This document shows, piece by piece, positions 8,128 through 18,403 of a stretch of 64,000 bases of DNA. Under the pieces are notes generated by a model. The model was not told the DNA's origin. It saw nothing but the letters and a program-made list of their open reading frames with translations, and did not search any database. The stretch covers positions 372,001 through 436,000 of the forward strand of contig CAWELH010000004.1 of the NCBI GenBank assembly GCA_963809925.1, in the 5' to 3' direction. The translations under genes and the position numbers were made by a program. Source of the DNA: DASQZK01 sp963809925 (GTDB taxonomy: Bacteria; Bacteroidota; Bacteroidia; Bacteroidales; GCA-2748055). How positions within the stretch are numbered: position 1 is the stretch's first letter; every line of letters begins with the position of its first letter.

Positions 8128-9201
8128 ATGGAAAACACTTTTGGCATAAGATTATCTTCCGCCCGGAAAATGGCGGGTATGTCACTTCAGAAACTTGCCG
8201 ATGCACTGGGGAATGTAGTAACCAAGCAATCCCTCAATAAATACGAGCAAGGAAAAATGAAGCCTGACAGTACCCTACTTATCAATCTTTCAAATGCCTT
8301 AGGGGTTCCAGTTGATTATTTTTATGCAGAACCTGCCGTTTCCATTGAACTTCGAAATCCAGATTATCGAAAGCACTCTTCCAGAATTTCAGCCACTCAA
8401 AAAGCTGCAATTGAAGAGAAATCAAAAATCCAGTTGGAAAAATATTTCGAATTGGAAACTCTGTTAAACCTGGATGAAAAATCAGATTATTTCGAGTTTG
8501 AAAAAGAGATTATCACTGCAGATGATGCTGTAGAAGCAGCAGATAAATTAAGAGAAGAATGGGAATTAGGGTACGATCCAATTACCGATGTCATTGCCAT
8601 GCTTGAAGACAAAGGGTATAAAGTTCTTGAAATTGATGCCCCAAAAAACTTTGATGGATTATCTGCCGAGGTTGACGGCTCGAAGGTAATTGTGCTCAAT
8701 GGCAGTTTGTATGACGGAAATAACTGCCGGAAGAGATTTACCGCATTGCATGAACTTGCCCATCATTCACTCAGGTTTCCGGAAGGAATGGAGCACAAAA
8801 TCGAAGAGAAACTTTGTCATGTATTTGCAAATGCGGTATTGTATCCATCAGAAATGGCTGAAAAGGAACTTCATTTTGAAAGATTTCATTTCTACGAAAA
8901 AGAATTGATTCTGATCAAAGAAAGGTGGGGGATTTCAATTTCCGCCATTTTTCAAACTGTTTATCGATTAGAGATCATTAGTGATTTTGTATTTAAAAAT
9001 CTGAATATGAATTACCGATCCCTTGGATATCACAGAGAAAATAATGAACCCGGTATTTTTCTTAGTCAGGAAAAACCAGTGCGGTTCCCTCGGCTGGTAT
9101 ACTTTGCTCTTGGCAAAGGATTGATATCAATCAGTGAAGCTGCATACTATACCGGAGTAAGTGTATGGGAATTTCGAAAATCGATGAAACAACTGGTATG
9201 A
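8128..9201 (+). CDS. XRE transcriptional regulator fused to ImmA/IrrE metallopeptidase
   Basis: A 357-residue protein. Residues 7-62 form an XRE helix-turn-helix (LSSARKMAGMSLQKLADALG, TKQSLNKYEQGKMKP). A helical linker follows, then an ImmA/IrrE peptidase with HELAHH at 208-213, the zinc-binding HExxH motif, and a second-half DNA-binding-like segment near the C-terminus (ISISEAAYYTGVSVWEFR). Proteins of this layout cleave or regulate repressors and antitoxins. The downstream gene at 9198 starts with a PIN-domain N-terminus and overlaps this stop, so the pair looks like a two-gene toxin-antitoxin-like module whose toxin is now cut off. Confidence 0.8.
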   Translation: MENTFGIRLSSARKMAGMSLQKLADALGNVVTKQSLNKYEQGKMKPDSTLLINLSNALGVPVDYFYAEPAVSIELRNPDYRKHSSRISATQKAAIEEKSKIQLEKYFELETLLNLDEKSDYFEFEKEIITADDAVEAADKLREEWELGYDPITDVIAMLEDKGYKVLEIDAPKNFDGLSAEVDGSKVIVLNGSLYDGNNCRKRFTALHELAHHSLRFPEGMEHKIEEKLCHVFANAVLYPSEMAEKELHFERFHFYEKELILIKERWGISISAIFQTVYRLEIISDFVFKNLNMNYRSLGYHRENNEPGIFLSQEKPVRFPRLVYFALGKGLISISEAAYYTGVSVWEFRKSMKQLV

Positions 9202-9272
9202 AACTGATAATAACAGATACGAACATACTGTTCGATATTATCAGTATCGGAGCTTTACTACAACCTAAATGA
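9198..9272 (+). pseudogene. PIN-domain protein, N-terminal fragment only
   Basis: The ATG at 9198 overlaps the end of the XRE/ImmA gene. The 24 residues include IITDTNILFDII, the first strand and first catalytic aspartate of PIN RNases, then stop at 9272. Homology ends where the IS4-type transposase fragment begins on the other strand, so an insertion or deletion removed about 130 residues. Confidence 0.55.
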
Positions 9273-9481
9273 TGAATGTTCCCGGTAATGCTTCTTAATC
9301 CATTGGAAATATCCCTGACAGATTCGGCATGACCCAGTTGGCAAAACAACATACTGATCAAGTGAGTCCAGCTGTCAATTCCTTTACTGTACTTATCGCT
9401 CTGGTACTTCTTTACAATGTCATGAAACAAATGCCGCGGCAACAAGCTTGTGATTTGCGACAAAAGCGTTAATTTTATCAA
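9263..9481 (-). pseudogene. IS4-family transposase N-terminal fragment (DUF4372-type)
   Basis: Residues 1-73 of the frame starting at 9481 read like the N-terminal domain of IS4-type transposases: LPRHLFHDIVKKYQSDKYSK, then GIDSWTHLISMLFCQLGHAE and VRDISNGLRSITGNIHHLG. The catalytic DDE domain, about 300 residues, is absent. The frame runs on into the end of the XRE gene without homology. This remnant is the likely cause of the loss of the PIN gene. Confidence 0.65.
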
Positions 9482-9860
9482 GGGAGTTGGTTTTTGTGGT
9501 AATTGTAAAACTACCCCGTTTTTGGGGTATCTCCAACTCCCCTTTTTTACCTCAAAAAATTATTTTGGACGGATGTGATAGGAGAATAAGCTTGAAAGTA
9601 TATGTTGAAAAGATATATCTTTACATTTGTTGGGGTAGAGCGGAAATAAACTGAGTTCGCAACTAACCTTTCAAGAATTGGCTGTCAGACAAGTAAGGAA
9701 ACGAGTCCTTATGAAACCCTTGTTTACCACAAGTTATCACATGGTCGGTGTAATGTAAGGAATGACTTATTTTTTCAGAGGAGTCAAAAGGCCCTGTTGT
9801 CAGATCAGATCTCAACTTTACGTTTGATATTTTTGCTTAAGGCTAATAATTAAAATTCTA
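9482..9860. other. Intergenic: IS end and leader of the sigma gene
   Basis: The first 60 bases contain TACCCCGTTTTTGGGGTA, a palindrome that is probably part of the transposon end. The rest shows no gene. A candidate -7 element TATTTTTG (TAnnTTTG) lies at 9828-9835, 25 bases before the sigma-factor start. Confidence 0.4.
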
Positions 9861-10445
9861 TTGAAAACTGGAAAGTCAAATAAGGAACTCCTGGAACTCA
9901 TTCAAAAAGATGACAGCATTGCCTTTTATAATTTGTATGAGAGATACAGTAAAAGATTATATGGTTTTGTTTTACGATATTTAAAGCAGAGCGAGGATAC
10001 CGAAGAAATTGTCCAGGAGGTTTTTGTCAAAGTTTGGGAAAACAGGAATAAAATTGCCACCTATTCCTCCCTTGAGTCGTTTCTGTTTACGATAGCCTAC
10101 AATGCTACCATTAGCCTGCTTCGAAAAAGGTTAACCGAGAAAAAATATCTGGACCATGTAAAATCTTTGCAGCAATTGGATTATGTATCAGATGCATTTG
10201 GAGAAATCCAGTTTAAGGAATTGAATGAACGGATACAGGTTTTACTGAATAAACTGACGCCGCGCCAGAAAGAAATATATCTGTTAAACCGTGAGAAAGG
10301 ACTTTCTCATGAAGAAATTGCAAAACTTCTTAATATATCCCGTAACACTGTTAAAAAGCACATGGCCAATACTTTGGCCTTTTTAAAATCCCATATCGAT
10401 ACCAACCTCTTTATCAATTTATTTTTTATTTTTTTATTTCTTTAA
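9861..10445 (+). CDS. FecI-type ECF RNA polymerase sigma factor
   Basis: A 194-residue protein with sigma region 2 (FYNLYERYSKRLYGFVLRYL, EIVQEVFVKVWENR) and region 4 (LTPRQKEIYLLNREKGLSHE, EIAKLLNISRNTVKKHMANT). It belongs to the ECF group that in Bacteroidota controls a neighbouring SusC-type receptor through a FecR anti-sigma factor. The start appears to be TTG at 9861; no ATG is in a suitable place. The C-terminus ends in an unusually hydrophobic run of phenylalanine and leucine. It heads the locus extending to 25.1 kb. Confidence 0.85.
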   Translation: MKTGKSNKELLELIQKDDSIAFYNLYERYSKRLYGFVLRYLKQSEDTEEIVQEVFVKVWENRNKIATYSSLESFLFTIAYNATISLLRKRLTEKKYLDHVKSLQQLDYVSDAFGEIQFKELNERIQVLLNKLTPRQKEIYLLNREKGLSHEEIAKLLNISRNTVKKHMANTLAFLKSHIDTNLFINLFFIFLFL

Positions 10446-10589
10446 AAAAAATCACGGTTTTACATACTCCCTGATTGCAGGCTAAGCGTCATACCTTCAT
10501 AACTAATAATTTTAAAAGCTCATTTTAAAATATGTTAGTTGATTTTATAACAGGGGGTATAGAATTTATCCCCCACCCATCCGAAAAAA

Positions 10590-11657
10590 ATGACAAAAGA
10601 ATTACTGCTAAAATTTTTTAATGACCGTTGCACGGTTTCCGAACTGAATGAAGTTATCAGATGGTCAAATACAGAAGCTTTAAACACTGAAAATAAAAAC
10701 CTTGCTCTTGATGAGTGGAAGAGCTTTCAGGTAGAAGATCATCCTGAAGACGATGAAAAATTCAGTCTCCTTTTCGATAAAATTCAACAAAAAATTGCCA
10801 TTGAAACTTTCAATAGTAAGAATGGAAAACCCGGAATTTCAAGGTTAACCATAATTACTAATTGGATGATAAGGACTGCCGCTATTCTTTTTATACCGGT
10901 TCTTGCATTTCTGTATTATACAAATTCGGAAAGATATTCAGGATCGGTTAAAACTAGCGACCTTCATGTTGATTCACTTGAAGTGATTGCCCCAATTGGC
11001 TCAAGGACGATCGTCCAATTATCGGATGGATCGGAAGTGCATCTGAATTATGGAAGCAGCTTGAAATACCCACAGGTTTTTTCGGAAGATACCCGGGAGG
11101 TACGTCTCACAGGTGAAGGCTTTTTCAAAATTGCCTCTAATCCTGAAAAACCATTCATTGTGAAGACTGGAAAATTAAATGTAAAAGCGTTGGGAACAGT
11201 TTTTAACGTATTTGCTTATTCTGAAGAGGAGAATGTTCAAACGACTTTAATAGAAGGAAAGGTTATCCTTGAAAAATCAGCCAAAAATGGCGAGACAATA
11301 CCTATTGGGGCAATGGAACCCGGGCAGCATGTTAATTATAACTTAAAAACAGGAGCTGTAACATCAAGCAAAGGAAATATTGAAGAGTACGTGGCCTGGA
11401 TAGATGGAAAGTTGATCTTTAATGATACACCTATAATGGAAATTTCAGAGAAATTGAGCAGGATGTATAATGCAGATATCACAGTTAAAGCTGATGCAAA
11501 GGATTATTTTTACACTATGACTCTTGTTGATGAGCCCCTTTTTCAGATCCTCGATTTGATGAGCATTGCCTCTCCGATAAAATATAAAACCTATCCACGA
11601 AAGAAATTACCCGACGGCAGCTTCGAAAAACAAAAAATAGTGATAGAAAAGAAATAA
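10590..11657 (+). CDS. FecR-family anti-sigma factor
   Basis: A 355-residue inner-membrane protein. The cytosolic N-terminal part is followed by one membrane segment near residues 90-110 (IRTAAILFIPVLAFLYY) and a periplasmic FecR domain (SRTIVQLSDGSEVHLNYGSS, VRLTGEGFFKIASNPEKPF, VKALGTVFNVFAY). A DUF4974-type end (IMEISEKLSRMYNADITVKA) follows. FecR proteins hold the sigma factor inactive until the cognate TonB-dependent receptor binds its ligand. The gene lies between its sigma factor and SusC gene. Confidence 0.87.
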   Translation: MTKELLLKFFNDRCTVSELNEVIRWSNTEALNTENKNLALDEWKSFQVEDHPEDDEKFSLLFDKIQQKIAIETFNSKNGKPGISRLTIITNWMIRTAAILFIPVLAFLYYTNSERYSGSVKTSDLHVDSLEVIAPIGSRTIVQLSDGSEVHLNYGSSLKYPQVFSEDTREVRLTGEGFFKIASNPEKPFIVKTGKLNVKALGTVFNVFAYSEEENVQTTLIEGKVILEKSAKNGETIPIGAMEPGQHVNYNLKTGAVTSSKGNIEEYVAWIDGKLIFNDTPIMEISEKLSRMYNADITVKADAKDYFYTMTLVDEPLFQILDLMSIASPIKYKTYPRKKLPDGSFEKQKIVIEKK

Positions 11658-11799
11658 CCATTAAAACCCAATGATAAAATGATATGCCAATGAAATGAAT
11701 AAATTATAACACCAGGAAAATGCGTCAACATTTCCCTGGTGGTAAATTATCACCCTGTGAAATGATGCAGGGCAATCTCAAACTAATCAATACAAAAGT

Positions 11800-14700
11800 A
11801 TGAAAAAAATTACTTACTTATCCGGGATTAAAAAAATTCACGGGTTAAAAAAATTGCTAAGGATTATGAAACTATCCAGCTTTTTAGTTATGATTTCCAT
11901 GGCAAGCGTACTGGCAAGTGAAAGCTATTCACAGACCATAACGTTAAACCTTGATAAGGGCGGTGCTACAATCAGAGAAGTCCTTTCCAAAATTGAAGAT
12001 CAAAGTGAGTATTATTTTATGTATAGCGGAAAGGTCATCGATGTGAACAGGGAAGTTTCGGTACATGTCAAAAACAAAAAAATCGAGGATGTTCTAAACT
12101 CTCTGTTTGCCGGAACCAATGTGGAATACACTATAAAAGACAGGATTATTGTATTAACCACTCCTGAAATTTTCAACACTTTTTCTCAGGTTACCCTCCA
12201 ACAGAAAATGGTCTCAGGAGGAGTCCATGATGAGAACGGGGATTCACTTCCTGGTGTCACTGTCCTTGAAAAAGGTACGGGTAATGGTACGATCACTGAT
12301 GCCGAAGGGAAATATTCTCTGACGGTTAGCGGCACCGATGCAGTTCTCGTCTTCTCCTTTGTGGGCATGAAAACCCAGGAGATCATTATAGGCAACCGCA
12401 CCATCATCGATGTTTCTCTTTCTTCAGAAGCGATTGGACTGAATGAAGTTGTTGCCGTGGGATATGGTACGATGAAGAAAGTAAACCTCACGGGTGCCAT
12501 TGACGTCGTGTCAGGATCTGAACTCGAAAACCGGCCGGCATCCAATGTTTCTCTTCTTCTCCAGGGTATTTCACCCAACCTCAATATTTCCCTGAACAAC
12601 CATGGTGGTGAACCCGGAGCCAGGCAAAACTGGCAGATCAGGGGCATCGGCTCCATTTCCGGTAATGACGATCCGCTCATCCTGGTCGACGGGGTAGAAA
12701 TGGATGTCAACCTCCTTGATCCCGAATCTATTGAAAGTATTTCCGTTTTGAAGGATGCATCTGCTTCGGCCATCTATGGTTCGAGAGCAGCTTTCGGCGT
12801 TGTACTTATAACCACAAAGAAGGGAAACCTGAACAAGCCGATCCAGATCCAATACAGCAATAACCTTTCAATGGCGGTACCTATCTATGTTCCAGATATG
12901 TATAATGCTTATACTTATGCCACTGCTTTCAATGAAGCCGGGGCTAATGCAGGGCTCACGCCTACCTTCCCCGATGAACAGGTCCAGAGGATTCAGGATT
13001 ACATGGCAGGCACCTATCCCAATGAATACGATGTAGACAATCCGCCTAACAGCCTCTGGAGGGGCCGTTGGATGGGGAATGCCAACTATAACTGGACGAA
13101 AGAATATTACAAACCCAACTCCTTCTACCAGAAACACAATGTCAGCCTGAACGGTGGTGATAATAAAACCCAATACTATTTCAATGCCGGGTTATACGAC
13201 CAGCCAGGCCTTTATAGTTGGGGTGACGACGGTTACAAGCGTTATAACATCCTTGCAAATATAACTTCCAATGTCAACAGCTGGCTGAAATTCAATTTCA
13301 ATTCGAAATACGCCCGAACTGAAACCGATAATCCAATAGGGATGGTAGGACTTCCACGTACCTACACATGGTCACAGTTTATCGATTTCTGGCCTACCAT
13401 GCCTTGGTACAATGTTGATGGGAGCCTTGCTAATCCCCTTATCCAGGTTCTGGAAAATGGCGGCAGAATCCAAACGCAAAACCAGGATCTCAGGATGAAT
13501 TTCGGGATTGAACTGGAACCCATAAAAGGATGGAAAACGAACATCAACTACGACTATAATTACAGGTGGGGTTCTGAAACACAGAATCCCAAGCCTGTTC
13601 CCGTACCCATACCGAACGGGACCGTAGGGAATATTGGTGATTCAAAATCAGGATATCGCGAAACCCTGAATATGGGCCAGTATACACTTTTCAATGCTTA
13701 TACATCTTACGAAAAAACACTCGGAGGCCATTTTATCAAGGCTCTGATCGGGTATGAGCAGGATGCTAACTTCAACCGAGGCCTGTTTGGCGAGAAGATG
13801 GAACTGATCACCACTGATGTCACTTCCATCAGCACGGCCCTTGGAGATTACAATCTGGATGACTGGATCAATCATTGGGCAACCCAGGGCGTTTTCGGCC
13901 GGTTGAATTATAATTTCCAGGAAAAATATCTCGTTGAATTCAGCGCCAGATATGACGGGTCATCCAGGTTTGCCAAAGGTCATCGCTGGGGTTTCTTCCC
14001 ATCGGTATCCGCCGGGTATAACCTTGCAAGGGAGGATTACTGGTCACCGATCAAATCATATATCAACACCTTCAAGATCAGGGCATCCTATGGATCACTC
14101 GGGAATCAGAATGTGGCCAATTACCTTTACCTGCCCACCATTCCCGTCCAATATAACCGTTATATAGATGTGTACTCGAATCCCGGGTATATTATCGATA
14201 ACGAAGTTCCGCTCTATGCAATGGCCCCTGCCATCATCAGCAATGACCTAACGTGGGAGACCATCACTACCTTTGATGCCGGCCTTGACGCAGGTTTTAT
14301 GAATAACCGGCTTAACCTGGTCTTCGACTGGTACAACAGGGTGACAAGTAATATGATAGGACCGGCCCAGACTCTGCCTTCCCTGCTGGGAGCATCAGTT
14401 CCTTCGACCAATAATGCCGAGCTTTCAACCAAAGGTTTTGAGATTGCCATTGGATGGAGAGACGTACTTTCACCCCAATTTTCATACTTTGCCCGCCTGA
14501 ATGTCGGACATTATGAAACGACAATCCTGAAATACCTCAATGAAAACGGCTTTATCGATACCTGGTATGAAGGGAAGAAATACGGCGAGATCTGGGGCCT
14601 TACCACCGACAAGATCATGCAGACTGATGCCGATGTGGCTGCAATGCCCGACCAGTCGTTCTATTATAACACCTGGGGACCCGGTGATATCGCCTATAAA

Positions 14701-15333
14701 GATCTAAACCATGATGGCGTTATAGACGAGGGAGCACGTACACTTGATGACCACGGAGACCTTTCGGTGATCGGGAACAGCACCCCGAAATTCAACTTTG
14801 GGATCACGGGTGGCTTTAACTGGAAAAGTTTCGATTTCAATATGTTATGGCAGGGTGTAGGGAAACGCGAACTTATACCCGGAGTAAACTCAGAGTTTTT
14901 CTGGGGACTGGCTTCCACTCCAAACGGTTCAGGGCTTTTCAAAGACGGCCCCGCTCTTGACTACTGGAGACCCACCAACGAGGATAATTTCCTCGGCCCG
15001 AATACCGATTCGTATTTCCCGAAACCTTATTTTTCAAACGAAAGGAGCAAGAACATACGGAACCAGAGCAAATATGTGCTGAATGCAGCCTACATCAGGC
15101 TGAAGAGCCTACAGGTCGGCTATACGATCCCGGCGAACATCTCCAACAAGATCCTTATTGATAAGGCACGAATCTATTTCGCAGGTGAAAATCTCCTGAC
15201 ATTCTCTAAATTGCCCAAATTGTTTGAACCTGAGACTGCTGTGGCTTCCAACCCTGGTAATGGAGGGATCGACCTTGGAGAGATCTACCCTATCACGAGA
15301 ATGTTCTCATTCGGTGTAAGCCTGACCTTCTGA
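11800..15333 (+). CDS. SusC/RagA-type TonB-dependent outer-membrane receptor
   Basis: A 1,177-residue protein. After a signal peptide come an STN domain (about 55-120, ATIREVLSKIEDQSEYYFMY), which contacts FecR, a carboxypeptidase-regulatory-like domain (about 137-220, DENGDSLPGVTVLEKGT), a plug (about 225-345, with PLILVDGVEMD and IYGSRAAFGVVLITTKKG) and the 22-strand barrel ending in FSFGVSLTF. SusC proteins import oligosaccharides or similar large ligands together with the SusD lipoprotein encoded 24 bases downstream. The STN domain and the FecIR pair upstream indicate ligand-dependent autoinduction. The gene is intact. Confidence 0.93.
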   Translation: MKKITYLSGIKKIHGLKKLLRIMKLSSFLVMISMASVLASESYSQTITLNLDKGGATIREVLSKIEDQSEYYFMYSGKVIDVNREVSVHVKNKKIEDVLNSLFAGTNVEYTIKDRIIVLTTPEIFNTFSQVTLQQKMVSGGVHDENGDSLPGVTVLEKGTGNGTITDAEGKYSLTVSGTDAVLVFSFVGMKTQEIIIGNRTIIDVSLSSEAIGLNEVVAVGYGTMKKVNLTGAIDVVSGSELENRPASNVSLLLQGISPNLNISLNNHGGEPGARQNWQIRGIGSISGNDDPLILVDGVEMDVNLLDPESIESISVLKDASASAIYGSRAAFGVVLITTKKGNLNKPIQIQYSNNLSMAVPIYVPDMYNAYTYATAFNEAGANAGLTPTFPDEQVQRIQDYMAGTYPNEYDVDNPPNSLWRGRWMGNANYNWTKEYYKPNSFYQKHNVSLNGGDNKTQYYFNAGLYDQPGLYSWGDDGYKRYNILANITSNVNSWLKFNFNSKYARTETDNPIGMVGLPRTYTWSQFIDFWPTMPWYNVDGSLANPLIQVLENGGRIQTQNQDLRMNFGIELEPIKGWKTNINYDYNYRWGSETQNPKPVPVPIPNGTVGNIGDSKSGYRETLNMGQYTLFNAYTSYEKTLGGHFIKALIGYEQDANFNRGLFGEKMELITTDVTSISTALGDYNLDDWINHWATQGVFGRLNYNFQEKYLVEFSARYDGSSRFAKGHRWGFFPSVSAGYNLAREDYWSPIKSYINTFKIRASYGSLGNQNVANYLYLPTIPVQYNRYIDVYSNPGYIIDNEVPLYAMAPAIISNDLTWETITTFDAGLDAGFMNNRLNLVFDWYNRVTSNMIGPAQTLPSLLGASVPSTNNAELSTKGFEIAIGWRDVLSPQFSYFARLNVGHYETTILKYLNENGFIDTWYEGKKYGEIWGLTTDKIMQTDADVAAMPDQSFYYNTWGPGDIAYKDLNHDGVIDEGARTLDDHGDLSVIGNSTPKFNFGITGGFNWKSFDFNMLWQGVGKRELIPGVNSEFFWGLASTPNGSGLFKDGPALDYWRPTNEDNFLGPNTDSYFPKPYFSNERSKNIRNQSKYVLNAAYIRLKSLQVGYTIPANISNKILIDKARIYFAGENLLTFSKLPKLFEPETAVASNPGNGGIDLGEIYPITRMFSFGVSLTF

Positions 15334-15357
15334 TTTCTAACTTTAAAATAATCAAAC

Positions 15358-17073
15358 ATGAAACGATATAAAGCCATTATAAGTTCGGTCCTTTTCACCT
15401 TGTTGTTTACGGCGTGTCAGAAGGACTTTCTGGACAAGTATCCTCTTGATGAAATCACTGAGGCGGCCTTTTTCAAACAGCCCAATGATCTTAAGATCTA
15501 CATGAACCAGTATTACGACAGGAGCGTTTTCCCGCTTACAAGTATCGGTTCTCACAGCGATGTCGGAATGGATACTTATATCAGTGAAGCCGGTATTGAT
15601 TCCCGCCTTCAGGGAACGAGAACCGTCAACTCAGCCCCGAGCCTTAATTATTCCCGCGTAAGAAGCGTAAACTATTTCTTCGACAATTACCGGAAATGTG
15701 AAGCCGACTTCGAAGAATACAAGCAATACGTGGGGGAAGCACATTTCTTCAGGGCCATGTTCTACTACGACCTGCTAAGAACCTTCGGGGGAGTTCCATG
15801 GATCACAACAGCCTTGAATACCGATTCTCCTGAACTCTATTCCGAGAGGGCTACGAGAAATGTAATCGCTGATAACATTATCGCCGATCTCGATACAGCT
15901 GCGATGTACCTCAACGATTCCAAGACGAACGGATGCTCAAGGATTAACAAATGGGTTGCCCTTCTAATCCAGTCAAGGGTTGCCCTGTATGAAGGCACCT
16001 GGGAAAAATACCATGCAGGTGATCCCTTTGGCGTCAGCAATTCGCAACCGGACAAATATCTCAACAAGTCGCTTGAGGCATCAACAGCTATCATGAATTC
16101 CGGCCTGTACGATATCTATACTACAGGAGCGCCTCTGTCCGATTATGTTGATCTCTTTGCCCTTCGTGACTATACCGATAATCCGGAGGTTTTGTTCTGG
16201 AACAAGATGTCGACCGAACTGAGTATTTTCAGTCAGGGCAAACTCTACAGGCTTTCGACCCCTAGCGGGTTTGGTCTCACCAAATCGATGGCTGACGCTT
16301 ATCTCTGTAATGACGGAGAACCCATTTCCACCAGTCTGCTTTTCCAGGGACATGGTTCAATCGCGGATGAGCAAATAAACAGGGATCCCAGGTTCTATCA
16401 GACCATATTTACACCCGACTCGCCCTGGATGATCGATCTGGACGGCAACATCACGAATTTCGAGGATGAGTATATGACCAAGCTTTTCTCGAACACGACT
16501 TTTGCATGTCCTACGGGGTATGTCCGCCGTAAGGATTACAATCCCGATACGCAATATCATGCCCAGAACTATGAAATCACTCCTTCGATCCAGTACAGGT
16601 ATGCCGAGGTTCTGCTTAATTATGCCGAAGCCAAAGCCGAACTGGGAACTATTTCACAAGCCGACATTGATATTTCCATCAAAAAACTCAGGGACAGGGT
16701 TGGTATGCCGAACCTGACGATCGGAAGCATAATAACAGATGTCAACTGGGAATACCCCTCTCTTTCACCGGTAATCAACGAGATCCGTCGCGAACGTAAG
16801 GTTGAGATGGTGATGGAGAATATACGCTGGGATGATATTGCCCGATGGGCAGCAGCCGATGAAGTTATCGTAGGAAAACGGCCCAAGGGTGAATTGGCCT
16901 CACAATTTGCCCTGACACCAACCTATGCAACCGATAATGACGGCTTTCTCGATCCTTTTCAGAGTGCGATGCCGAACGGCTATGGCTTTGTAATTGACCG
17001 GGATTATCTGTCTCCCATTTCGAAACAGGAGATCGAGCTTAATCCGAAACTGACACAGAATCCGGGTTGGTGA
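15358..17073 (+). CDS. SusD/RagB-family nutrient-binding lipoprotein
   Basis: A 571-residue protein. The signal ends LLFTAC with the lipid cysteine at residue 20, followed by QKDFLDKYPLDEITE, the usual SusD start. YFFDNYRKCEADFEEYKQYV, EAHFFRAMFYYDLLRTFGGV and PWIT form the TPR-like binding scaffold, and IRRERKVEMVMENIRWDDIARW is the conserved C-terminal signature. SusD forms the lid on the SusC transporter at the cell surface and decides ligand specificity. It is directly downstream of susC and certainly in the same transcript. Confidence 0.93.
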   Translation: MKRYKAIISSVLFTLLFTACQKDFLDKYPLDEITEAAFFKQPNDLKIYMNQYYDRSVFPLTSIGSHSDVGMDTYISEAGIDSRLQGTRTVNSAPSLNYSRVRSVNYFFDNYRKCEADFEEYKQYVGEAHFFRAMFYYDLLRTFGGVPWITTALNTDSPELYSERATRNVIADNIIADLDTAAMYLNDSKTNGCSRINKWVALLIQSRVALYEGTWEKYHAGDPFGVSNSQPDKYLNKSLEASTAIMNSGLYDIYTTGAPLSDYVDLFALRDYTDNPEVLFWNKMSTELSIFSQGKLYRLSTPSGFGLTKSMADAYLCNDGEPISTSLLFQGHGSIADEQINRDPRFYQTIFTPDSPWMIDLDGNITNFEDEYMTKLFSNTTFACPTGYVRRKDYNPDTQYHAQNYEITPSIQYRYAEVLLNYAEAKAELGTISQADIDISIKKLRDRVGMPNLTIGSIITDVNWEYPSLSPVINEIRRERKVEMVMENIRWDDIARWAAADEVIVGKRPKGELASQFALTPTYATDNDGFLDPFQSAMPNGYGFVIDRDYLSPISKQEIELNPKLTQNPGW

Positions 17074-17257
17074 TTTATTCTGAACCCAGAACTAAGATAA
17101 TTGCTTTAGCCTGAAACAGGGAGGGTATCCCGGAAGTAATACGAAAATATTAGATTAACCGCCTCACTTCTGAGATACCCTCACTATAAAAACTCATAGG
17201 TTCGGCCGTCCGGCCTGCCGCAAAATGCTGGTACGCAACATCGTTAAAATTCGAGTT

Positions 17258-18274
17258 ATGAAAAATAAATACAACCAGGCAATTCTGATCATCGCGATGC
17301 TGGTCTTTTGTCTCTTATTTGCACCGGATGCAATGGCATCCAATTATGTTAAGGTAGCCGTGATCGGCACGGTTCCGCGGGTTGATAAACACCAGGATGA
17401 GCAGAAGATCGTTGATCAGGTCATCGAATTCTGGAAGAAGGAATTTGCCCAGGTTCTCCCCGATAAACCCGATCTGATAGTACTTACGGAAGCATGTGAC
17501 CGGCCCGCAGGTATGTCCACCGAAGAGCAGTTTCGCTATTTCAGGGCACGTGGTAACAGAGTCAGGGATTTTTTTGCCTCTGTTGCGAAAGAAAGCCACT
17601 GTTATATAGCTTTTGGGATGAAGAGGCAGGACATTGGCGGAACCTGGTATAATTCAAGTTATGTCATAGACCGGAACGGCAGTGATGCCGGCATCTATAA
17701 TAAGAATTTTCCTACCATAGGAGAGATGGAAGCAGGCATAAAGGCAGGGGATGATGTCCCGCTGATCAAATGTGATTTCGGAACTGTAGCCTGTGCAATC
17801 TGTTTTGATCTCAATTTCCAGGAACTGCTGGAAAAATTTCAAAAAATAAAACCCGATATTATCCTTTTTTCCTCAATGTACCACGGCGGACTCGTACAAA
17901 GTTACTGGGCATATAGCTGCAGGGCTTTTTTCGTTGGTTCCATTGGCGGTTCCACCCCATCGGAAATCAGGAATCCCCTTGGGGATGTTTTGGCTAGTAA
18001 CACCAATTACTTTGATTATGTGGTAGCAAAGATAAATCTCGACAGCCGGCTGGTCCATCTCGATGGTAATTGGGAAAAACTGGCCCGTCTCAAGGAGAAA
18101 TACGGGAAAAAAGTGACCATCGTTGATCCGGGAGAGGTTGGGGCGGTACTCGTCACGAGTGAAGATGAGGATGTTAGCGTGAACCAGATGATCGATGAAT
18201 TTAAGATCGAACTTCTGGACGATTATTTCGATCGTTCAAGACAGGCGCGAAAAATACCAGTATCAGGAAACTGA
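17258..18274 (+). CDS. Exported carbon-nitrogen hydrolase (nitrilase superfamily), paralogue 1
   Basis: A 338-residue protein with a signal peptide (ILIIAMLVFCLLFAPDAMAS). The nitrilase-superfamily triad is visible: E78 in LIVLTEACD, K149 in GIYNKNFPT and C182 in CAICFDLNF. The family hydrolyses nitriles, amides or carbamates or transfers acyl groups to amines; the substrate here cannot be read from sequence. Export from the cytosol is uncommon for the family. The start at 17258 gives the signal peptide; an upstream ATG at 17225 adds 11 unneeded residues. A close paralogue lies at 24113, and both flank oxidoreductase and glycosidase-like genes of the same locus. Confidence 0.85.
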   Translation: MKNKYNQAILIIAMLVFCLLFAPDAMASNYVKVAVIGTVPRVDKHQDEQKIVDQVIEFWKKEFAQVLPDKPDLIVLTEACDRPAGMSTEEQFRYFRARGNRVRDFFASVAKESHCYIAFGMKRQDIGGTWYNSSYVIDRNGSDAGIYNKNFPTIGEMEAGIKAGDDVPLIKCDFGTVACAICFDLNFQELLEKFQKIKPDIILFSSMYHGGLVQSYWAYSCRAFFVGSIGGSTPSEIRNPLGDVLASNTNYFDYVVAKINLDSRLVHLDGNWEKLARLKEKYGKKVTIVDPGEVGAVLVTSEDEDVSVNQMIDEFKIELLDDYFDRSRQARKIPVSGN

Positions 18275-18403
18275 TAGCTGCTAAATGGAACGGACTGGTT
18301 GTTTTTTGACATCCCGGCGCTTAAAATGAAAGAGCAAAAAATCAGCAGGATAATTTCAACCGGCTGTCTTTTCATGGCATGATTAAATATTTTTCATTAT
18401 CTT

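Noticed and set aside
12186..12773. 195-residue frame opposite susC
   Set aside because: Shadow of the SusC coding sequence with low-complexity serine/threonine-rich translation.
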